In this document: positions 18,233 through 27,126 of the stretch, one piece after another | Layout of the letters: the number at the start of each line of letters is the position of its first letter | How positions within the stretch are numbered: the stretch's first letter is position 1 | Assembly: GCA_032073245.1 (NCBI GenBank) | Contig: DAMANX010000005.1 | Location: 124,001 to 188,000 of the forward strand | Length of the DNA: 64,000 nt | DNA from: QVMG01 sp032073245 | GTDB taxonomy: Bacteria > Bacteroidota > Bacteroidia > Bacteroidales > Tannerellaceae | Direction: 5' to 3' | Program-made: the position numbers and the translations under genes | Notes under the pieces: generated by a model | Told to the model about the DNA's origin: nothing | What the model saw: only the letters and a program-made list of their open reading frames with translations | Database searches by the model: none

Positions 18233-18270
18233 TAAAGAGCTTGAATATAGGTGTCTAACTTAATATGAAG

Positions 18271-18585
18271 TTAATATAAAGAATACTCGGATGTTGTAAA
18301 ATGTGAAGATCCCCGGAACGTCGTAGACATTTCATTATTGTAGAAATATAGTATCAAATTTCTCCTCCTTTGCAAAGGAGGAGTACCCGAACGAAGAGAG
18401 GTGGAGGTGGTCTGGTGATACCAACGTGTAAGGCCGGCATCTGCCAGATCTGGTTTCATCGTTATGCGTAAGTTACGGCTATCTTCTAATTGCTTATGTA
18501 ACTTGGCATCAGGTTCATACCTGTTTTGCCCTGTAGCGGCCAGCGAAAATAATATGAGCAAGATGATAATAAATGATTTCCACAT
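18271..18585 (-). pseudogene. small secreted protein, probably truncated
   Basis: A 104-residue frame starting with a clear signal peptide (MWKSFIIILLILFSLAATGQ) and about 35 plausible residues. After that, translation runs into an intergenic repeat element (palindrome 18362-18383), giving low-complexity sequence such as YHQTTSTSLRSGTPPLQRRR. I read it as the 5' remnant of a longer exported protein whose 3' part was lost or replaced by the repeat. It lies 37 bases downstream of the aldo/keto reductase and is probably co-transcribed. I do not recognise the original family. Confidence 0.5.
18362..18383. repeat. perfect 22-bp palindrome, intergenic repeat element
   Basis: CTCCTCCTTTG followed directly by its reverse complement CAAAGGAGGAG, flanked by purine-rich GAGGTGGAGGTGG. 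This style of palindrome is familiar to me from intergenic repeats of Bacteroidota, but the copy number in this genome cannot be seen from one window. Confidence 0.7.
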
Positions 18586-18622
18586 GGTATTAGATTTTAT
18601 TGTTATTATTCAGTTCATTCTT

Positions 18623-19810
18623 TTATGTCAGAAAAATATCAGGTACTTGAGCAAGTGGCATAATGGTTGCTATCTTTTTAGATATATCAAAACCTGACGG
18701 GCATTGTACGCTGCACTCTGTACAATCCGAACAAATATTTTCCGATAGATTAAGTCCGGCAAGAGTATCTTTGGATTGCCGGGCTCTTTTATATCCGTAG
18801 GCATACATATATGCTCTCATAATGTCCGGGATAGGTAGCTGTTTACTACATTGTCTGCGGCACTTTTCACATTGTTGGCAATAAAGCATTTCTTTCCTGC
18901 AAAGGTCTGCCAGGTATTCTTCTTCGAGCGAAGTAAATGCCGGATTATAGGCAGCCTCCAGGCATTCATCCAGCTGTTCATAATTAAATAGTCCGGGAAT
19001 AACTGTTGTTATATGTTTATTTTGCCACACCCAACGCAGGCAGGCTTTTGCATTTATCTTTTTTTTGCCTTCAGCGTCTTCCGTTCCTCCGGCCATTGCT
19101 TTCATGGTGATAAATCCCATTCCTGCATTATAACCACGTTCAATAGCAGCTTCCAATTCATCTAGGTTTGTCATTTTAAAGTTATAGCTAATAAGGGCTA
19201 TATCATAAATACCTGTTTCAATAGCCGCATCGATTATAGCTGGATTCTGTTCATGTGAAGAAAAACCGATAAAGCGAGTCTTTCCATTTGCTTTTGCATC
19301 TTCAAGAACTTTTATAACGCGTTTATCTTTTATCACATCCGGAGTTGTAGCCATGTGAATATAAAGCCCGTCTACATAATCCAATTGTAGTCGTTTGAGA
19401 CTGGCATCAACCCTGCTGTTGAAGTCTTCTTCAAAGTTATCGCGTAGTGGATAGGAAAAGAATATTTTTGTTGATACAAATGCCGACTCCCGTGGTTTAC
19501 CTTTTAATGCTGAGCCAACCATTTCTTCATTTCTTCCATTCTGGTAGCTATTTGCCGTATCAAAATGTTTTATTCCGGCATTGTATGCTGCCCGTACGAC
19601 ATTATTGCTATCCGGCCTGTCTACACCTAACCCTAAAATAGGTAATTGAACTCCGGTCTTTCCTAATGTTCTGACCGGAATTTCAGGAAGAACTTCTCCG
19701 GATTCCCTCCTGACAGAGGATGTTGCAATTACAGGAAATAAAAAAGTACTCATACCTGTGGTTGCAGAGATCCGCAAAAAACTTCTGCGGTTAAGTGTTT
19801 TTCTTTTCAT
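18623..19810 (-). CDS. Tat-exported Fe-S aldo/keto reductase
   Basis: A 395-residue oxidoreductase. The N-terminus has a twin-arginine signal (LNRRSFLRISATTG), so the folded, cofactor-loaded enzyme is probably exported to the periplasm. The AKR barrel follows (GVDRPDSNNVVRAAYNAGIKHFDTANSYQNG cannot be quoted whole; the FDTANSY part holds the catalytic Tyr region). The C-terminus has a ferredoxin-like part with CQQCEKCRRQC and CSDCTECSVQC, enough for two [4Fe-4S] clusters. AKR-ferredoxin fusions are common in anaerobic Bacteroidota. The substrate is unknown. The -7 box is at 19836-19843. The gene is divergent from the hexosaminidase operon. Confidence 0.9.
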   Translation of the reverse strand: MKRKTLNRRSFLRISATTGMSTFLFPVIATSSVRRESGEVLPEIPVRTLGKTGVQLPILGLGVDRPDSNNVVRAAYNAGIKHFDTANSYQNGRNEEMVGSALKGKPRESAFVSTKIFFSYPLRDNFEEDFNSRVDASLKRLQLDYVDGLYIHMATTPDVIKDKRVIKVLEDAKANGKTRFIGFSSHEQNPAIIDAAIETGIYDIALISYNFKMTNLDELEAAIERGYNAGMGFITMKAMAGGTEDAEGKKKINAKACLRWVWQNKHITTVIPGLFNYEQLDECLEAAYNPAFTSLEEEYLADLCRKEMLYCQQCEKCRRQCSKQLPIPDIMRAYMYAYGYKRARQSKDTLAGLNLSENICSDCTECSVQCPSGFDISKKIATIMPLAQVPDIFLT

Positions 19811-19835
19811 GATATGATATATGGTTTCTTCTTTA

Positions 19836-19843
19836 CAAATATA
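19836..19843 (-). promoter_or_regulatory. -7 element for aldo/keto reductase
   Basis: Minus-strand TATATTTG, a TAnnTTTG match, 26 bases upstream of the start at 19810. Confidence 0.5.
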
Positions 19844-19987
19844 TCCGGTAATAGATGGTCACAGGTTTAATATCTCTCATAAAAAGTTTGTATCCAAACA
19901 AAAAACAAACCTTTTTTACCTGTATTCAAACATATCATATCGTTATTAATCTTATCATTGTATTTTATTATCTAAATCTTATTATGT

Positions 19988-21094
19988 ATGAATAAAATCA
20001 CAAACCAACGTTTACAATCATTGGACGCGCTCCGTGGCTTTGATATGTTCTGGATTACAGGAGGCGCAGGAATCTTTATCGGTTTAGCTCAACTCACAGG
20101 ATGGGGATTTCTGGAAGCATGGGAAAAGCAGTTACATCATGTACCATGGGATGGTTTTACTTTCTATGATATGATTTTTCCTCTCTTCTTATTTATGGCA
20201 GGTATTTCTTTCCCGTTTTCCATGCAAAAGTATGAAGGAGGCTCTAAAGCTCCCCTTTATAAGAAAATAATAAAACGCGGGCTTATTCTGTTCCTGCTGG
20301 GCTTAGTTTTTAATGGAGTGCTGCGTTTTAACTTCGATAATCTTCGTTTTGCCAGTGTGTTAGGCCGTATTGGTTTTGCCTGGATGTTTGCGGCACTTAT
20401 CTTTATTAATACGAAAACTATAGCCAGGCTTATCTGGTGTTTCGGATTATTGATTGTTTACTGGCTGGCTACTATACTGATTTCTGCACCTGATTATCCC
20501 GGTGCCGGTAATTTCACTCCTGAAGGAAATATTGCCTGTTATATAGACCGGATATTATTGCCGGGAAGGTTGAATAGTAAAATATTTGATCCCGAAGGTA
20601 TTGCCAGTACAATTCCGGCTATTTCAACAGCCTTATTGGGTATGCTTACCGGGCAATTTGTTGCAATGAAGAAAACGAAGTTTACCCCGATGAAGAAGAC
20701 CGGATATATGGCAATAGCCGGTGCTGTATTACTTGTTACCGGTATTGTATGGGATATCTTTTATCCCATTAATAAAAGCCTTTGGAGTAGTTCGTATGTT
20801 TGCTTTGTAGGAGGGTTGAGTCTTTTACTTTTTGTACTTTTCTATCTCATTATTGATGTATGGGGATATAGCCGTCCTTTTTTCTTCTTTAAAGTGATCG
20901 GAATGAATTCCATTACAATTTATTTGGCTCAGAGAATTATCAATTTCAACCAGATATCAAAATTCTTCTTTGAGGGTATTATTGGTTTATTCCCTGAGAC
21001 ATGGAGTACTTTTCTTAACTGGACAGGATATGTAACCGTGGTATGGTTATTCTTGTACTTCCTGTATAAACAGAAACTATTTTTAAAAGTATAA
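19988..21094 (+). CDS. NagX-like membrane protein (DUF5009/HGSNAT family)
   Basis: A 368-residue polytopic membrane protein with roughly ten hydrophobic helices, starting QRLQSLDALRGFDMFWITGG. The SLDALRGFDMF motif is typical of the heparan-alpha-glucosaminide N-acetyltransferase-like/NagX family. Related proteins transfer acetyl groups to glucosamine or transport amino sugars. Its stop overlaps the start of the GH20 hexosaminidase by one base (TAATG), so the two are coupled and likely both handle GlcNAc-containing sugars at the envelope. Whether it acetylates or transports is not decided by sequence. Confidence 0.88.
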   Translation: MNKITNQRLQSLDALRGFDMFWITGGAGIFIGLAQLTGWGFLEAWEKQLHHVPWDGFTFYDMIFPLFLFMAGISFPFSMQKYEGGSKAPLYKKIIKRGLILFLLGLVFNGVLRFNFDNLRFASVLGRIGFAWMFAALIFINTKTIARLIWCFGLLIVYWLATILISAPDYPGAGNFTPEGNIACYIDRILLPGRLNSKIFDPEGIASTIPAISTALLGMLTGQFVAMKKTKFTPMKKTGYMAIAGAVLLVTGIVWDIFYPINKSLWSSSYVCFVGGLSLLLFVLFYLIIDVWGYSRPFFFFKVIGMNSITIYLAQRIINFNQISKFFFEGIIGLFPETWSTFLNWTGYVTVVWLFLYFLYKQKLFLKV

Positions 21095-23256
21095 TGAACG
21101 AAAAGGAAATGAAAAAACAATTATCATTAAAGATCTGTGGTGTATTGGGAGCATACTTCCTGTTATTTTCTGCATGTACAACCTCACAGGAAGAAATAAA
21201 CATTACGCTGATTCCTAAACCTGCTCAAATGGAAGTAGGGAAGGGGTTTTATAAAACAGATAAAATAGAGTTTACCAAGGCTGACCCTATTGGAGAGGTT
21301 CCGGCAGAAGGCTATCAGTTAACGGTAGACAAGAATGGTATAATATTACGTGCTTCTACCGATGCGGGATTCTTTTATGGAGAACAAACGCTACAGCAAT
21401 TAATAACTCCGAAAGGTATTCCTTATGTCGAGATAAAAGATGCACCTCGTTTTCCATACCGGGGATTGATGTTGGATGTTTCCCGTCATTTCTTTCCAAA
21501 GGAGTTTATACTTAAAATGCTGGATGCTCTATCATATTATAAGATAAATACTTTTCATTTTCATCTTACCGATGGTGGGGGATGGCGTTTACAGATAGAT
21601 AAATATCCGGAGCTAACGCGTAATGCTTCTTTCCGCGAAAAAGAAGACTGGACGGAATGGGGGAAAAGCGGACATCGTTTCCTGCCCGAAGGAACTCCGG
21701 AAGCTTATGGTGGATATTATACCAAGGATGATATACGTGAAATACTGGCTTACGCAGAATCCAGGCATATTACAGTTATACCTGAAATAGAAATGCCCGG
21801 ACATTCATCGGAAGTATTTGTTGCCTATCCGGAACTGTGTTGTGCCGGAGAGCCATATAAAGGTGGTGATTTCTGTATTGGGAATGAAGCAAGTTTTACT
21901 TTTATTGAAAATGTATTGACTGAAGTTATCGACTTATTTCCTTCCGAATTAATTCATATCGGAGGAGATGAAGCAAGCAAACGTCATTGGCGCACTTGTC
22001 CGAAATGCCAGGCTCGCATGAAAGAAGAAGGCTTCACGCATATAGATGAATTACAAAGCTATATGATCAAACGTGTAGGACAGTTCCTGGATAGTAAAGG
22101 ACGGAAGCTTATCGGATGGGATGAAATATTGGAAGGAGGAGCAGATCAAAATGCGACTGTGATGTCATGGCAAAATCAGGATATAGGCATCCGGGCAGCT
22201 CGTGCGGGGCATGATGTCGTTATGGTTCCGACCAGTTATCTCTATTTAGATTATTATCAGGCTGATCCGCCTACCCAACCTTTTGCAATTGGTGGATTTG
22301 TTCCGGTGAAGCGTGTTTATAGTTTTGATCCGGCTCCGACAGATTCTTTGACTACATCCGAAATAAAACGTATTCTCGGGGTGCAGGGTAATCTGTGGAC
22401 GGAATATATACGGGATGAATCTCATGTTGAATATATGATATTTCCCCGTGCACTGGCTTTGGCAGAAGTTGCATGGAGTCCACAGGAAAAACGCGACTGG
22501 CAGGATTTTAAAGTTCGTATGAATTCCCAGATACCTTTGATGCATCAAAAGGGAATTAATGCTTTCGGACTTTCCGACGATATAGAAGTGACTATGCGGG
22601 TAGATACACTTAAGAAAGAGATAAGCGTTATGTTGGATGCAGAGAAGTATCCGGCAGAAATTCGTTATACAACAGATGGCACCCAACCTTTAGGATCTTC
22701 ACCAGTTTATAATACTCCTATTGTAGTGAAAGACTCTGCACATATTGTGGCAGCTATTTTCCGTAATGGAGAATTACAAGGTAAACCTGTTGAAAAGAAG
22801 GTTGATTATCATCGTGGGATAAATAAACCAATACATTACAATAGTCAGCTTTCGGATAAATATATGGCAGGTGGAATGAATGCCCTCTTAGATGGTTACA
22901 GAGGAGGATTGACTTATCTCGACGGTCTGTGGCAAGGTTATACCAACAGCCTCGATTGCATTGTTGATATGGGTGAAATAACAGATATCAGCATGGTTTC
23001 TTCCCGTTTTATGCAGATGATATGGCCACAAGTATTCCAACCGGGGCATGTTGAAATGCTTACCTCAGAAGATGGAGTTAATTTCACTTCACAAGGAATT
23101 ATCCCAACTACTATTCCCAATACGGATATAGATCTGTCTTTTCAGGAATATACATTCCGTGGAAACTGGAAAACCAGGTATATTCAGCTGAAAGCAACCA
23201 AAGTGAATGGGGGAGGGTATGCCTTTATTTTTACGGATGAGATAGTCATTTGGTAA
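21094..23256 (+). CDS. GH20 beta-N-acetylhexosaminidase lipoprotein
   Basis: A 720-residue secreted glycosidase removing terminal beta-linked GlcNAc or GalNAc. There is a lipoprotein signal with lipobox FSAC near residue 27. The GH20b N-terminal domain follows (about 35-135), then the GH20 barrel from about 137 to 480, with HFHLTDGGGWR and the catalytic Asp-Glu pair in HIGGDEASKRHW. A chitobiase-C-like segment and a C-terminal F5/8-type carbohydrate-binding domain complete it. The start may be ATG 21109 instead of 21094, five codons later; the first gives the coupled overlap with the upstream gene. Likely targets are host glycans or peptidoglycan fragments. Confidence 0.94.
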   Translation: MNEKEMKKQLSLKICGVLGAYFLLFSACTTSQEEINITLIPKPAQMEVGKGFYKTDKIEFTKADPIGEVPAEGYQLTVDKNGIILRASTDAGFFYGEQTLQQLITPKGIPYVEIKDAPRFPYRGLMLDVSRHFFPKEFILKMLDALSYYKINTFHFHLTDGGGWRLQIDKYPELTRNASFREKEDWTEWGKSGHRFLPEGTPEAYGGYYTKDDIREILAYAESRHITVIPEIEMPGHSSEVFVAYPELCCAGEPYKGGDFCIGNEASFTFIENVLTEVIDLFPSELIHIGGDEASKRHWRTCPKCQARMKEEGFTHIDELQSYMIKRVGQFLDSKGRKLIGWDEILEGGADQNATVMSWQNQDIGIRAARAGHDVVMVPTSYLYLDYYQADPPTQPFAIGGFVPVKRVYSFDPAPTDSLTTSEIKRILGVQGNLWTEYIRDESHVEYMIFPRALALAEVAWSPQEKRDWQDFKVRMNSQIPLMHQKGINAFGLSDDIEVTMRVDTLKKEISVMLDAEKYPAEIRYTTDGTQPLGSSPVYNTPIVVKDSAHIVAAIFRNGELQGKPVEKKVDYHRGINKPIHYNSQLSDKYMAGGMNALLDGYRGGLTYLDGLWQGYTNSLDCIVDMGEITDISMVSSRFMQMIWPQVFQPGHVEMLTSEDGVNFTSQGIIPTTIPNTDIDLSFQEYTFRGNWKTRYIQLKATKVNGGGYAFIFTDEIVIW

Positions 23257-23287
23257 ATGTTCCCTGATTCTGATCAAGATCTATCCA

Positions 23288-23582
23288 GTCGGCTGGAAGC
23301 CGTAACAATTGGCTGAAAGCCATATCCCCAAAGGGGAGCTAACTCAGCCCACCCTAAGCGAACCGCAGGTGAGCGATGGTTGGGTTTATGATCATGATTC
23401 ATTTAAAAGCGCACTGAAAGTGCAGCATAATTTATTAAAGATATGCTGCACTTTCAGTGCGCATGGCTCTTTATCCACAATTAACCCCAACCAACGCTCA
23501 CCTGCGGTTCGCTTAGGGTGGGCTGAGTTAGCTCCCCTTTGGGGATATGGCTTTCAGCCAATTATAGCGGCTTACAGCCGAC
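23288..23582. repeat. long inverted-repeat element with 69-bp perfect arms
   Basis: The arms 23307-23375 and 23495-23563 are exact reverse complements over 69 bases. An inner stem 23409-23428/23443-23462 is also perfect over 20 bases (core GCACTGAAAGTGC). Outer sequences (GTCGGCTG...CAGCCGAC) pair imperfectly. The whole block would fold as one ~290-base cruciform or RNA hairpin. It lies between the convergent GH20 and HU-like genes, where it could also act as a transcription barrier. A plus-strand frame that runs through it (from 23309) is an artefact of the hairpin plus the antisense of the HU-like gene. Confidence 0.9.
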
Positions 23583-23601
23583 AGAATTCATTGTGTTACT
23601 C

Positions 23602-24207
23602 TTACTCCCCTTCAACCGATAAACCGTACTGTGCATTCTGGCGAACACCCAAACGTATAATCTTTCCTTCTTTCACTAATTCCTGTAAATCCTTTAAGGC
23701 AATATACTTTGAACAGCCATTCAGGCCGCGGCACCAAAAACTGGAGATTGTATTCCCGTTTTTCAGATATTCCAGTATCCTCTCTTTGCGCTTTTCCGCA
23801 GACAGCCCTTTCAAGCGGCTTCCTTCTTTGCTTCGTTCCACTGTCATAAATTCCAGCTTCTCCTTTAGTTCTTTAGAACAACGAAAATTGACTTTACTGA
23901 AACTTACTTTTCCGGGAACGATCTTTTTCTCATTGGCTAATGGTGGACATTTCAAAGACACAGAAAAAGTGCCTAATCCTTCCAGGTCAACGATTGCTCC
24001 ATTCTCCAGATGAAGTTCCAGCCGGCTTCGGAAAGCTTCCAATAAGCCTTTGACATCAGCCGAAGAAAAAGAGGACATATCCGATATCTCTTTGACTAGC
24101 CGGTCTATGCGTACTATTTCCTGATTGACTAAACGAGCATGTAGTTTGCCTTCGTTTGCTTTTTCTTCCGGTACAGGATTGCGGAATAAACTGTAAGTTG
24201 CAGTCAT
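23602..24207 (-). CDS. HU-family DNA-binding protein (HU-HIG type)
   Basis: A 201-residue protein with an HU/IHF-type DNA-binding domain of the Bacteroidota HU-HIG group (about residues 1-125). It starts TATYSLFRNPVPEE and has the EGLGTFSVSLKC beta-arm segment. After it comes a basic helical extension containing KGLSAEKRKERILEYLKNG, which looks like a small helix-turn-helix. The frame is open further upstream (to 24318), but ATG 24207 matches the family start and the extra part would be encoded by the 22-bp repeat array. Such proteins bend DNA and are very numerous in this phylum. The array directly upstream (24283-24370) could be a self-regulatory target. Confidence 0.82.
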   Translation of the reverse strand: MTATYSLFRNPVPEEKANEGKLHARLVNQEIVRIDRLVKEISDMSSFSSADVKGLLEAFRSRLELHLENGAIVDLEGLGTFSVSLKCPPLANEKKIVPGKVSFSKVNFRCSKELKEKLEFMTVERSKEGSRLKGLSAEKRKERILEYLKNGNTISSFWCRGLNGCSKYIALKDLQELVKEGKIIRLGVRQNAQYGLSVEGE

Positions 24208-24282
24208 AATTAGATCATAGTCATTATGAAGGTTAATAATACACCTTGATATAAATTGGCAAGATGCTGAGTTTATTTGTGT

Positions 24283-24370
24283 CCGACAGCTGTCGGACAG
24301 GTGACTGACAGTTGTCAAACAGCTGTCTGACGATTGTCGAACAGCTGACCGATAGTTGTCGAATACATCA
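24283..24370. repeat. four 22-bp tandem repeats upstream of HU-like gene
   Basis: Units begin at 24283, 24305, 24327 and 24349, exactly 22 bases apart, with consensus CYGACAGYTGTCRRACAG followed by STGA. The first unit contains the perfect 18-base palindrome GTCCGACAGCTGTCGGAC (24281-24298 region), and each unit keeps partial dyad symmetry around CAGCTG. A period of 22 is not a multiple of three, so this is not a coding repeat. The position, 75 bases upstream of the HU-like start, suggests an operator-like array. Confidence 0.8.
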
Positions 24371-24548
24371 AAGATAAGAAATTCAACGGATTAAGCACTA
24401 ATATTCGGTGAGTTTTGTAGGTGTATTTACTAAAAAAGATAAGGTGGTTTATGAATGTTTTTGTTTTTCATAGGCTTTCAAAGTTATCACTCAGATTTCT
24501 TGTGCACTTTTCTCAAATCGAGGAAAATATGAAGAGAATAGCGACAGT

Positions 24549-24641
24549 GGTAGAGACAGGGCTTGCCCTGTCTTGGTATGAAACATAAATTGATTTAATA
24601 GAAATTGTTTACATGGAGACAGGGCAAGCCCTGTCTCTACC
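24549..24641. repeat. MITE-like inverted repeat, 25-bp perfect arms
   Basis: The arms 24549-24573 and 24617-24641 are exact reverse complements. Each arm itself contains a near palindrome (GACAGGGCTTGCCCTGTC). The 43-base centre is AT-rich. This small non-coding hairpin is of the kind seen as dispersed repeats; it may also stop transcription from the minus-strand ThuA gene, which ends 58 bases away. Confidence 0.8.
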
Positions 24642-24699
24642 CTCGTTGGTAAATATTCAAATCTTTTAATATTTGAAATATCTCACAATATAAACTAGC

Positions 24700-25437
24700 T
24701 TATTGAGCAAGCCAAAGAACAGATCTTTGAAAAGCTAATTTGAAATTCTTGTCATGAAACATTTCCGGTCCATGGCCCATTACTATTCCAACTACCTTCG
24801 CTTTGCCATATTTGTGGGTATACATTACATCACGGGTACTTTCCGGGTGGGAAGTAGTCCACAATACATGGATATCAGGAGCTTGCCATAGTTTGTCATA
24901 TATTTCATCGTGTAAGACAAACTGTTCATCCATGCCCTGCGTAATGAAATGCTTTTTATCTGCTACGGTGATAGGTATATCCTGCTGGTGTTTGTATTTG
25001 GATACGCCGTATTCTACTCCATCTACCATTTGTTTGCTCATGAAGTATTTCATTCCGGCTATTTTCTCAAACTCCGGCCATTTATTATAGGTGAGCAGAC
25101 CATCATGCAGTATAAAAACAGGCTTTCCATCACCAACAACTTTGACAATATCCTGTTTAGTGCTTTCCGGTATTTCTTCCAGGCAAATATCATAGAAGAT
25201 AATGACATCATATTGGTCTTTGTTCTCCGGTTTGAACAGTTCCTGGGATTCCTCATTGGTATAGGCTTTCCAGGTGACACCTTCAAAGTCATTAAGTAAC
25301 GGAGCATACAACTCTTCATTGAATACCGGATTCATCCCTGAAATAAATGCGAGGCGGATAGGCCCCTTGTTGCTTTGACAACTTGTAAACAATAGTGTGG
25401 CAATTACTACAATAAATAACGTGTGTACTTTTTTCAT
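24700..25437 (-). CDS. ThuA-domain lipoprotein
   Basis: A 245-residue lipoprotein (MKKVHTLFIVVIATLLFTSCQ, lipobox TSC) with one ThuA domain (glutamine-amidotransferase-like fold). The conserved core is seen in DVIIFYDI, PVFILHDGLL and the late GIVMGHGPEMFHD region. ThuA-type proteins are linked to trehalose and other disaccharide metabolism and sometimes to keto-sugar chemistry; the reaction is not certain. It is the most divergent of three ThuA proteins in this locus, and lies downstream of susD with a terminator between (25515-25545), so it is transcribed separately. Confidence 0.85.
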   Translation of the reverse strand: MKKVHTLFIVVIATLLFTSCQSNKGPIRLAFISGMNPVFNEELYAPLLNDFEGVTWKAYTNEESQELFKPENKDQYDVIIFYDICLEEIPESTKQDIVKVVGDGKPVFILHDGLLTYNKWPEFEKIAGMKYFMSKQMVDGVEYGVSKYKHQQDIPITVADKKHFITQGMDEQFVLHDEIYDKLWQAPDIHVLWTTSHPESTRDVMYTHKYGKAKVVGIVMGHGPEMFHDKNFKLAFQRSVLWLAQ

Positions 25438-25514
25438 GTGATATAGTCATTAATAATTCAATTGCTAAAGATAACTATTTTACTGTATGTTGATTATGTT
25501 TATTTATTACCCTT

Positions 25515-25545
25515 AGAAAAAAGAAGGGGAAATGTAGATATTTCC
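25515..25545 (-). terminator. terminator after susD
   Basis: On the minus strand, GGGGAAAT pairs with ATTTCCCC (25545-25538 with 25531-25524) around a six-base loop, followed by TTCTTTTTT. It lies 26 bases beyond the susD stop. Confidence 0.85.
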
Positions 25546-25570
25546 CCTCCCTTATTTAAACATTGGTCAT

Positions 25571-27106
25571 TTATTGCCAACCTGGGTTCTGTGTAAGATT
25601 ACCCTTTGACTTATCAATCTCTTTTTGTGCTATTGGGAAATACCTGTGTTTCTCTGTCCAACCTTTTGAGCCGAGAATTTCTTGTCCCTTATCAAAGCGC
25701 ATAATTGTAAACCAACGTTGCATTTCATCGGTAAACTCATAAGCTCTTTCATCAAAAATGATATTAAGTATTTCTTCTTTGCCCTTTGTTGTCAGATCGA
25801 TCCGGTTGTTCTCATTTTGGAAAGCACGGTCTCTGATCTGATTAAACCAACCCTGTGCTTCTGCATTCACAGAACCGTTTACACGTGCATATAACTCGGT
25901 TGCCAATAGTAATACATCTGCATAACGATAGAATCGGAATGGGTTGCTATAGTTAGATCTATAGTTTACAGGAGTCATATTCTCTTTTCTGGCATGATGT
26001 TTATAGTGGCCATACCATTCGAAAGCCTCTTGCGTACCAATAGCGAATGTATCACCCGGAGCTAATGCACCCTGTTCAACCAGTGCACGTACCTTTTTGA
26101 TCTCTTCTTTATAGTCGATAACAGTACCTTCACGACGAGTATCCCCTTCTTTGAACATATTATAAATGGTACTAGGCATGGTCTGCTGACCCCATCCGTC
26201 ACCCAATCCGCCTTGTTCTGCGTTTCTCGGATCATTAACAGAACGTCCGCTCATGGATTGTGCCATACCATTACCTTCTCCGGAATTATCACCGGCATAA
26301 GCAATCTCATAAATAGATTCCGGGCCCCATTCTCCTTCTTTCAGGAATATTTTTGTATAATCTGGCATCAGGGAATAGCGTCCACTGTTAATGATCTCTT
26401 TCATATCGTTGAGAGCAAGAGGGTAACGGCTCTCATCGCGATGGAACAGAATAAGTTTGGTGCGTAATACTTTTGCTGCATCACGGCAGATACGGCCATG
26501 TATCGTATTTGCACGTTCAGGTAAATATTGAGTGACAGCATCATCCAGGTCGCTCATCATAAAATCAAAGATTTCCTGACGGGTACCTTTCGCCACTGTG
26601 TAGATTTCAGAAACAGCAAGAGGTTCTTTAATCAGAGGGAATTGTTCGTAACCTTTAAAAAGATAACAATAGTATAGTGCACGATAGAAGCGTGCTTCTG
26701 CATCAATAGCACGAACAAAATTTTCACTTAATCCGCTTTGATTAACTTTTGAAATCAGAATATTACTCCAGGTAACTCCATTATAGATACCATAGCTCCA
26801 CTCATTCCACCATGGGGGAGAAGTTGTTGGGTCATACGTGAAGTTGTCATATTTATATTTATAAACACCTTCTCCAACACCACCTCCGGTTTCTGATTCA
26901 TCGGAGAGAAGAGAGGCATAACTGAAGACTTCAGTTAATCCGACCTGTACTTCATTCATCATTGCGTACAAACCCATCATAACTTCATCCTCTGTTTTGA
27001 AAAATTCCTCTTCTGATACTTGTGTCCTGGGATTGGTTTCCAGGAAACTATTACATGCAGTGAAGCATGCAACCATACATATAGATAATAAAATTAGTTT
27101 CTTCAT
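25571..27106 (-). CDS. SusD/RagB-family nutrient-binding lipoprotein
   Basis: A 511-residue outer-surface lipoprotein (lipobox FTAC). It has the SusD N-terminal TPR-like part (ETNPRTQVSEEEFFKTEDEV, AMMNEVQ) and the C-terminal SusD domain ending in the usual RYFPIAQKEID...NLTQNPGW. It binds a glycan and closes over the SusC channel encoded 20 bases upstream. The length is normal. The substrate is not readable; the ThuA and sugar-isomerase neighbours suggest a disaccharide or modified sugar. Confidence 0.95.
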   Translation of the reverse strand: MKKLILLSICMVACFTACNSFLETNPRTQVSEEEFFKTEDEVMMGLYAMMNEVQVGLTEVFSYASLLSDESETGGGVGEGVYKYKYDNFTYDPTTSPPWWNEWSYGIYNGVTWSNILISKVNQSGLSENFVRAIDAEARFYRALYYCYLFKGYEQFPLIKEPLAVSEIYTVAKGTRQEIFDFMMSDLDDAVTQYLPERANTIHGRICRDAAKVLRTKLILFHRDESRYPLALNDMKEIINSGRYSLMPDYTKIFLKEGEWGPESIYEIAYAGDNSGEGNGMAQSMSGRSVNDPRNAEQGGLGDGWGQQTMPSTIYNMFKEGDTRREGTVIDYKEEIKKVRALVEQGALAPGDTFAIGTQEAFEWYGHYKHHARKENMTPVNYRSNYSNPFRFYRYADVLLLATELYARVNGSVNAEAQGWFNQIRDRAFQNENNRIDLTTKGKEEILNIIFDERAYEFTDEMQRWFTIMRFDKGQEILGSKGWTEKHRYFPIAQKEIDKSKGNLTQNPGWQ

Positions 27107-27126
27107 CTTGTTATATTTTATATGGT

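Larger units (their letters stand above)
24208..24699. other. intergenic region with two repeat structures
   Basis: About 490 bases between the HU-like gene and the 3' end of the first ThuA gene. It holds the 22-bp array (24283-24370) and a 25-bp perfect inverted repeat (24549-24641). The remaining parts show no recognisable gene or promoter. Confidence 0.5.

Noticed and set aside
23309..24013. 234-codon plus-strand open frame
   Set aside because: Its first part is the inverted-repeat hairpin and the rest is antisense to the HU-like gene; no family resemblance.
24208..24318. N-terminal extension of the HU-like protein
   Set aside because: The extra codons are encoded by the non-coding 22-bp repeat array and the family start matches ATG 24207.
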